Source: Apostichopus japonicus
Lineage: Eukaryota > Echinodermata > Holothuroidea > Aspidochirotida > Stichopodidae
Assembly (NCBI RefSeq): GCF_037975245.1
Contig: NC_092583.1
Span: 973,764 to 1,037,763 of the forward strand
Length of the DNA: 64,000 nt
Reading direction: 5' to 3'
Shown here one piece after another: positions 60,300-64,000 of this stretch. The notes beneath the pieces are model-generated. The model did not search any database and was not told the origin of the DNA. It saw nothing but the letters and a program-made list of their open reading frames with translations. Position 1 is the first letter of the stretch, and every line of letters begins with the position of its first letter. The position numbers and the translations under genes are program-made.

Positions 60300-62284
60300 C
60301 AGGCAACACTCAACAGCAAAAGCTAGTGATTTGTGGTCACCAAACGCCTAAAACAATTCCCAAAAATGTCAAGTGTCAATAATAAGTTAAACAACGATCA
60401 CGTTTGCATGAAGAAAAATTTACATTAAAAAATTTAGTACAAAATACATATTCTGACTTGGAAGGATTCAAAACACCTTATTTTCGGCTTATCGCGGTAA
60501 CTGATCATTTTGCCATTAAACATTTATTCTATTCACACCATTTCGTAAATACTGATGACGCGATAGACTAGCCAAAAATACTTTTTTTTAAAGACGAGGC
60601 CTAAAGCCCAAAGGTTAATAAAACAAAAAACAAAACCCCCCAAATATGTTAAACTCTTCAAAAACGGCAGCAATAGTAAGTTCCGAATGATATTGATTCG
60701 CGGCAACATTTCGGAGATGTCATTTTTGGTTCGGTATAGGCCTACCTATCCTACTACTACGTATAACCAATATATAGGCCTACTAGGATAGAGCTGATAA
60801 TATGGTAGCATACTCGATATTATTGCCACTATGACTTCCACAATGAATCGTCAAAATAACGTGGTCCAGAGGTTCTCTCTAGCTAAACCCCACCCATCAC
60901 TCAAGTTGGCCATTTCATGGCATCGTAATTTTTCGTATCATGACCGTGTGGATTTTTTTTCGATTTTAATTCAGGACTTTTCAGGAGTAAATTGCAATTT
61001 TCATATTCGCCTCAATTCACACAAGTTTTGTACCACATTTATTTTCATTTGTGTACTCTGAAATCCAAGCCACACCAAGAGAAAAAACCACCACAGTTTT
61101 TGTTTGATAAGATATCAGAAAAAGATGTTCTCCTGATGCTGTCGGCACTTTTCCTTACGGTGGAGAGATAAAGACTGTATATATACCGTATGTTACCATA
61201 TAGCCTAGTCAAATAGGATAGGCCTCAATCCATGGCATAAGGCCATTGCAACATTCGAGTTTGTCTCGCTATTACTATTAGGAATGTTTATCTCAGGCTG
61301 ATCGATCCGTATACATTTAATTCTGGATTTGTTTGTGGTTGTCTGGAAATTCAACACATTCTCTGATATTTTAGTAACATTTCTTTGATCTTGCCGTTAT
61401 TAGAATAGTATATAGGCCTATATTTAGGCCGATCTCTTGACGGTAGGCTAATAATGTACCGGTAACTAGTAAACTCGCAAACCGTGTTTAGGCTAGTTGC
61501 GAATTGATCGCCGCGATCATTGAAATGTTGCATATCAAGACTTGAAATTGCCAAAGAACACCCACTTTATAAGTTATAATGGATTTTATTTCTTAGAGAC
61601 GTTCACGTATGGCGGAGTTGTATGGGGCCTCCCATCTTCCAACCCGTTCCCACTTCCCCGGTTTGTGGAAAGATAATTCTAAAAAGTACCTCTTTTTCAT
61701 AAATAAGAAGCTCCGATTAAGTTCGGTAAAAAGTTTCGGTAAGACCAGACTGAGTTTTGCTTTCTTGTCTAGTTTTAAAAACGTTTACGTTCGGCATGTG
61801 AACTAATGAGCACCGGTCGTTAACAGAAAACACATGTTGTGTGCGCTCATACAAGGGCGTCAATTTGCAATTGAAAAGTGGGGGGGGGGGACATAAATGA
61901 CTGAACATGGATAAAACTGAAGGGGCCCGCCTTAGGGCTCCTGGTGGGTTCGGGGGGGGGGGGGGTGCGAAACCCCGGCGGGGCTCAGGGAGCGGATTCA
62001 CTTGTTGAAATCCTCAAGTTTGCTTCTGTTTGGTACCTGAATTAATGTCAGTCATAAACATATTGTAACAAGCCTGGATGTAATTTTTTGCCCAAAATGC
62101 CTCCCGGATTTCCGGAAATGGCACTTCCCAGGCCTTATGAGTTGCATCTAAACATTCTTTATTTTGAGATCTCATGTTTTAGAAATTTACACTTAAAATC
62201 ACTTGTTGTAAAAAAAAAAAAAAGCACTTAACGTTACTTTATAAGCTCTGCTTCATTCATTGTTTTACACAGGTATTTGAAATT
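60300..62284. other. Intergenic, no gene recognised
   Basis: Short frames only. G-runs at about 61,880-61,890 and 61,951-61,965 sit in a GC-rich patch (GGGGCCCGCCTTAGGGCTCC) that resembles dispersed repeat DNA. A similar purine-rich patch starting GTGGCGTGCGCAATGGGG lies in ADAMTS intron 4 at about 24,201. Confidence 0.5.
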
Positions 62285-62660
62285 ATAATGTAATGTAAAT
62301 AAAATCTTATATAGCGCACTACGCGCGATGCATCTGTGCGCTTTACAAACAAGCACTGGTGAAGAGTAAAGCGATAAAGCAGATTGACTACAAAATCTAC
62401 AATTTGAATGCTATAAAGTGAAAATTCCAATTGAAGTTAGAACCTAAAAACCAAAACGACAGAACATCATAAAATCTAAAAATCCTAGAAACCATCATTA
62501 TAGTGCTCTTGAAAGAGATGCGTTCTCAGATGTGACTTGAAGGAGGTGAAGTCCGTGATCATGCGAATTCCGGGAGGCAGCTCGTTCCAAAGATCAGGTA
62601 CGCTAGTCGCTAGGGCATTCCCATGGTATTGGTATCTATGGAATGCGATGTTACTACTTT
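62285..62660 (-). mobile_element. 3' fragment of a CR1/L2-like LINE
   Basis: On the minus strand, about 62,640-62,485 encodes DLWNELPPGIRMI followed by SFKSHLRTHLF, the conserved C-terminal tail of many non-LTR reverse transcriptases. A 3' UTR follows with GCGCACAGATGCATCGCGCG and GCGCTATATAAGATTTTATT, ending in TTTACATTACATTATAATTT, a microsatellite-like tail. No RT core is present, so this is a 5'-truncated copy. Confidence 0.75.
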
Positions 62661-62712
62661 TATAACAACAACAACAACAAAAACAAACAAAAACACGCAG
62701 GAGTCCGTACAT

Positions 62713-64000
62713 TCATAAAATGGAAAAACCTGAGCGTGGGTGGGTGTGTGCATTTATGTCCTGTCAAGGGAAACATACCACGTGGGATCTTCACACAGAG
62801 TGTGATGTGTGTTTGTGTTACTCTTTAATAGGGGCCCTCCATAGCGAGAGGAGACGGTAAGAGGAGGGGAAGGGGTTAGCTATAGAGACATATATGTCTG
62901 CGCACTCATTACAACGTTTGAAAGCAGTTGGTTTACATTACGACCCACGCAGTCTTATATTAGGCTATGCTGGCAGGCTAAAACTGATACAAAACGGCTT
63001 CTGTAGAGGCCCCGTCGTGACGTGAGAAAATGGCACAGAAAATGACATTCCGTACTATGAGATCCATAGCAGCAAAGTGTTTTATTTACCCTATTTTATG
63101 ATTTGATCCTTATTCTTCAAAACAATTAATTTTAAAGATATTCTGAATAGCCTTTCAGCCACTGTCACTCCTAAACAGATTTGTAGTAAGCATTGAATAA
63201 AACTTATTGTTTTGATAATAGTTCCTTGCTACCGGAGAATCAATTTAGTGACAAATACTTTGATTTGGAAACCGTTGGCAACCGTATGCTCTACTTTTGT
63301 GGGGCAAAAGTGATGTCCTTTGGGGCTTATAGCCCTATAGCATATATACACCGGTGAATCTCTGCCGTTTCCATAATTTTTCCCCTTTTTTTTCGTGACG
63401 TATGTATATATATATATATATATATATGTCAATTTCCTATTGGACAATCCAGTCTCTCAGGGGAACTCAAACCGCCTTTTTGGTTTCTGGAACGGAATAT
63501 AAATCATAATTTCGGACTTTTGACTTTGGGCGTCCCACAGAGCCGTCTCATAAATGTCCGTAAAGTTTACGTCTCAAGCCTTGTAATAACCACCTGTCAT
63601 TTATGTTCCATGAACGATGCCGGGTATATATATATGTTTTATCAGGGAGTTACCATGACAACTCCCTGGTTTTATTACACATTTAAGCGCCAGACAAGAC
63701 ACCCTGGTCGACATAACTTTGTTGCCCACACTGCGGTTGTTTATTCAATCCGTTACTTTTTTGCAGCCGTAATGTTTTCGGGAATTAGATGCGGTCGTAA
63801 CATAAGGTGGATAGATCATGTTCGGGCATTGGTTTGAGCATGGAGCTATTCTCGTTTATAGCTCCATGGTTTGAGTGACAGACAATTTCTCGTTGTTACT
63901 TGTCAACGTGGATTAAGATAAAGCGAGAATTCCGAGGCATTTGACCCGCCCGTCCCGCGGGGAGTGCTTGACTGCACGGCATGCGATTTTCATCGAGCGA
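62713..64000. other. Right end of the window, no gene recognised
   Basis: (TA)n at about 63,405-63,427 and no supportable exon. A perfect 11-bp hairpin, CATGGAGCTAT (63,839-63,849) with ATAGCTCCATG (63,858-63,868), closes on an 8-base loop. The last ~100 bp become GC-rich. Confidence 0.5.

Noticed and set aside
61609..61806. 65-aa open frame MAELYGASHL... as a possible exon
   Set aside because: No recognisable domain and no matching neighbouring exon within the window; the AG before it is not sufficient.

Overview
The window is animal nuclear DNA. It has GT-AG introns, a 21-exon ADAMTS protease gene, satellite DNA, long microsatellites, non-LTR retrotransposons, tRNA-derived SINEs and a large cut-and-paste DNA transposon. 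Nothing in it is bacterial or viral. Gene content and repeat style suggest a marine invertebrate, possibly an echinoderm or another deuterostome. That placement is an inference and is weak.

Layout. 1-16,340 is a satellite domain. About 33 monomers of ~326 bp (type A) run to ~10,690, followed by a diverged sister type (B) with fewer copies. An octanucleotide and a hexanucleotide microsatellite have expanded at one fixed spot in the monomer. A 3.3-kb CR1/L2/Rex1-like LINE lies inside one of these expansions on the minus strand, with a one-base frameshift in its single ORF. 17,121-41,043 is a complete ADAMTS gene on the plus strand. I joined 21 exons by hand. All introns are GT-AG, all phases agree, and the coding length is 3,102 nt (1,033 aa). 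Domain order is signal peptide, propeptide with a furin site, metalloprotease, disintegrin-like, TSP1, Cys-rich, spacer, two more TSP1 and one CUB domain, a reduced ADAMTS13-like plan. Its introns carry very long (ATCT)n and (GACA)n/(GATA)n tracts in complementary orientation on either side of exons 12-13, a tRNA-derived SINE, foldback DNA and several duplications. 41,044-44,262 holds a tandem repeat and a second SINE.

44,263-60,297 is one ~16.0-kb DNA transposon. It has 43-bp terminal inverted repeats (two mismatches), a possible AA target duplication, and GACGTC-rich subterminal arrays that differ at the two ends: 102-bp period on the left, 115-bp period in a 574-bp higher-order form on the right. 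A related 16-base core lies in inverted orientation in the two arrays. Inside are two plus-strand genes: an intronless 689-aa transposase-like ORF, and a six-exon gene that I joined into a 340-aa protein with a C-terminal DUF4806 domain. A natural reading is that the transposase and the DUF4806 protein form a two-component mobile system acting on the subterminal arrays. This is the best candidate in the window for an under-described system. 60,300-64,000 has no convincing gene, only a 3' fragment of a second LINE and low-complexity tracts.
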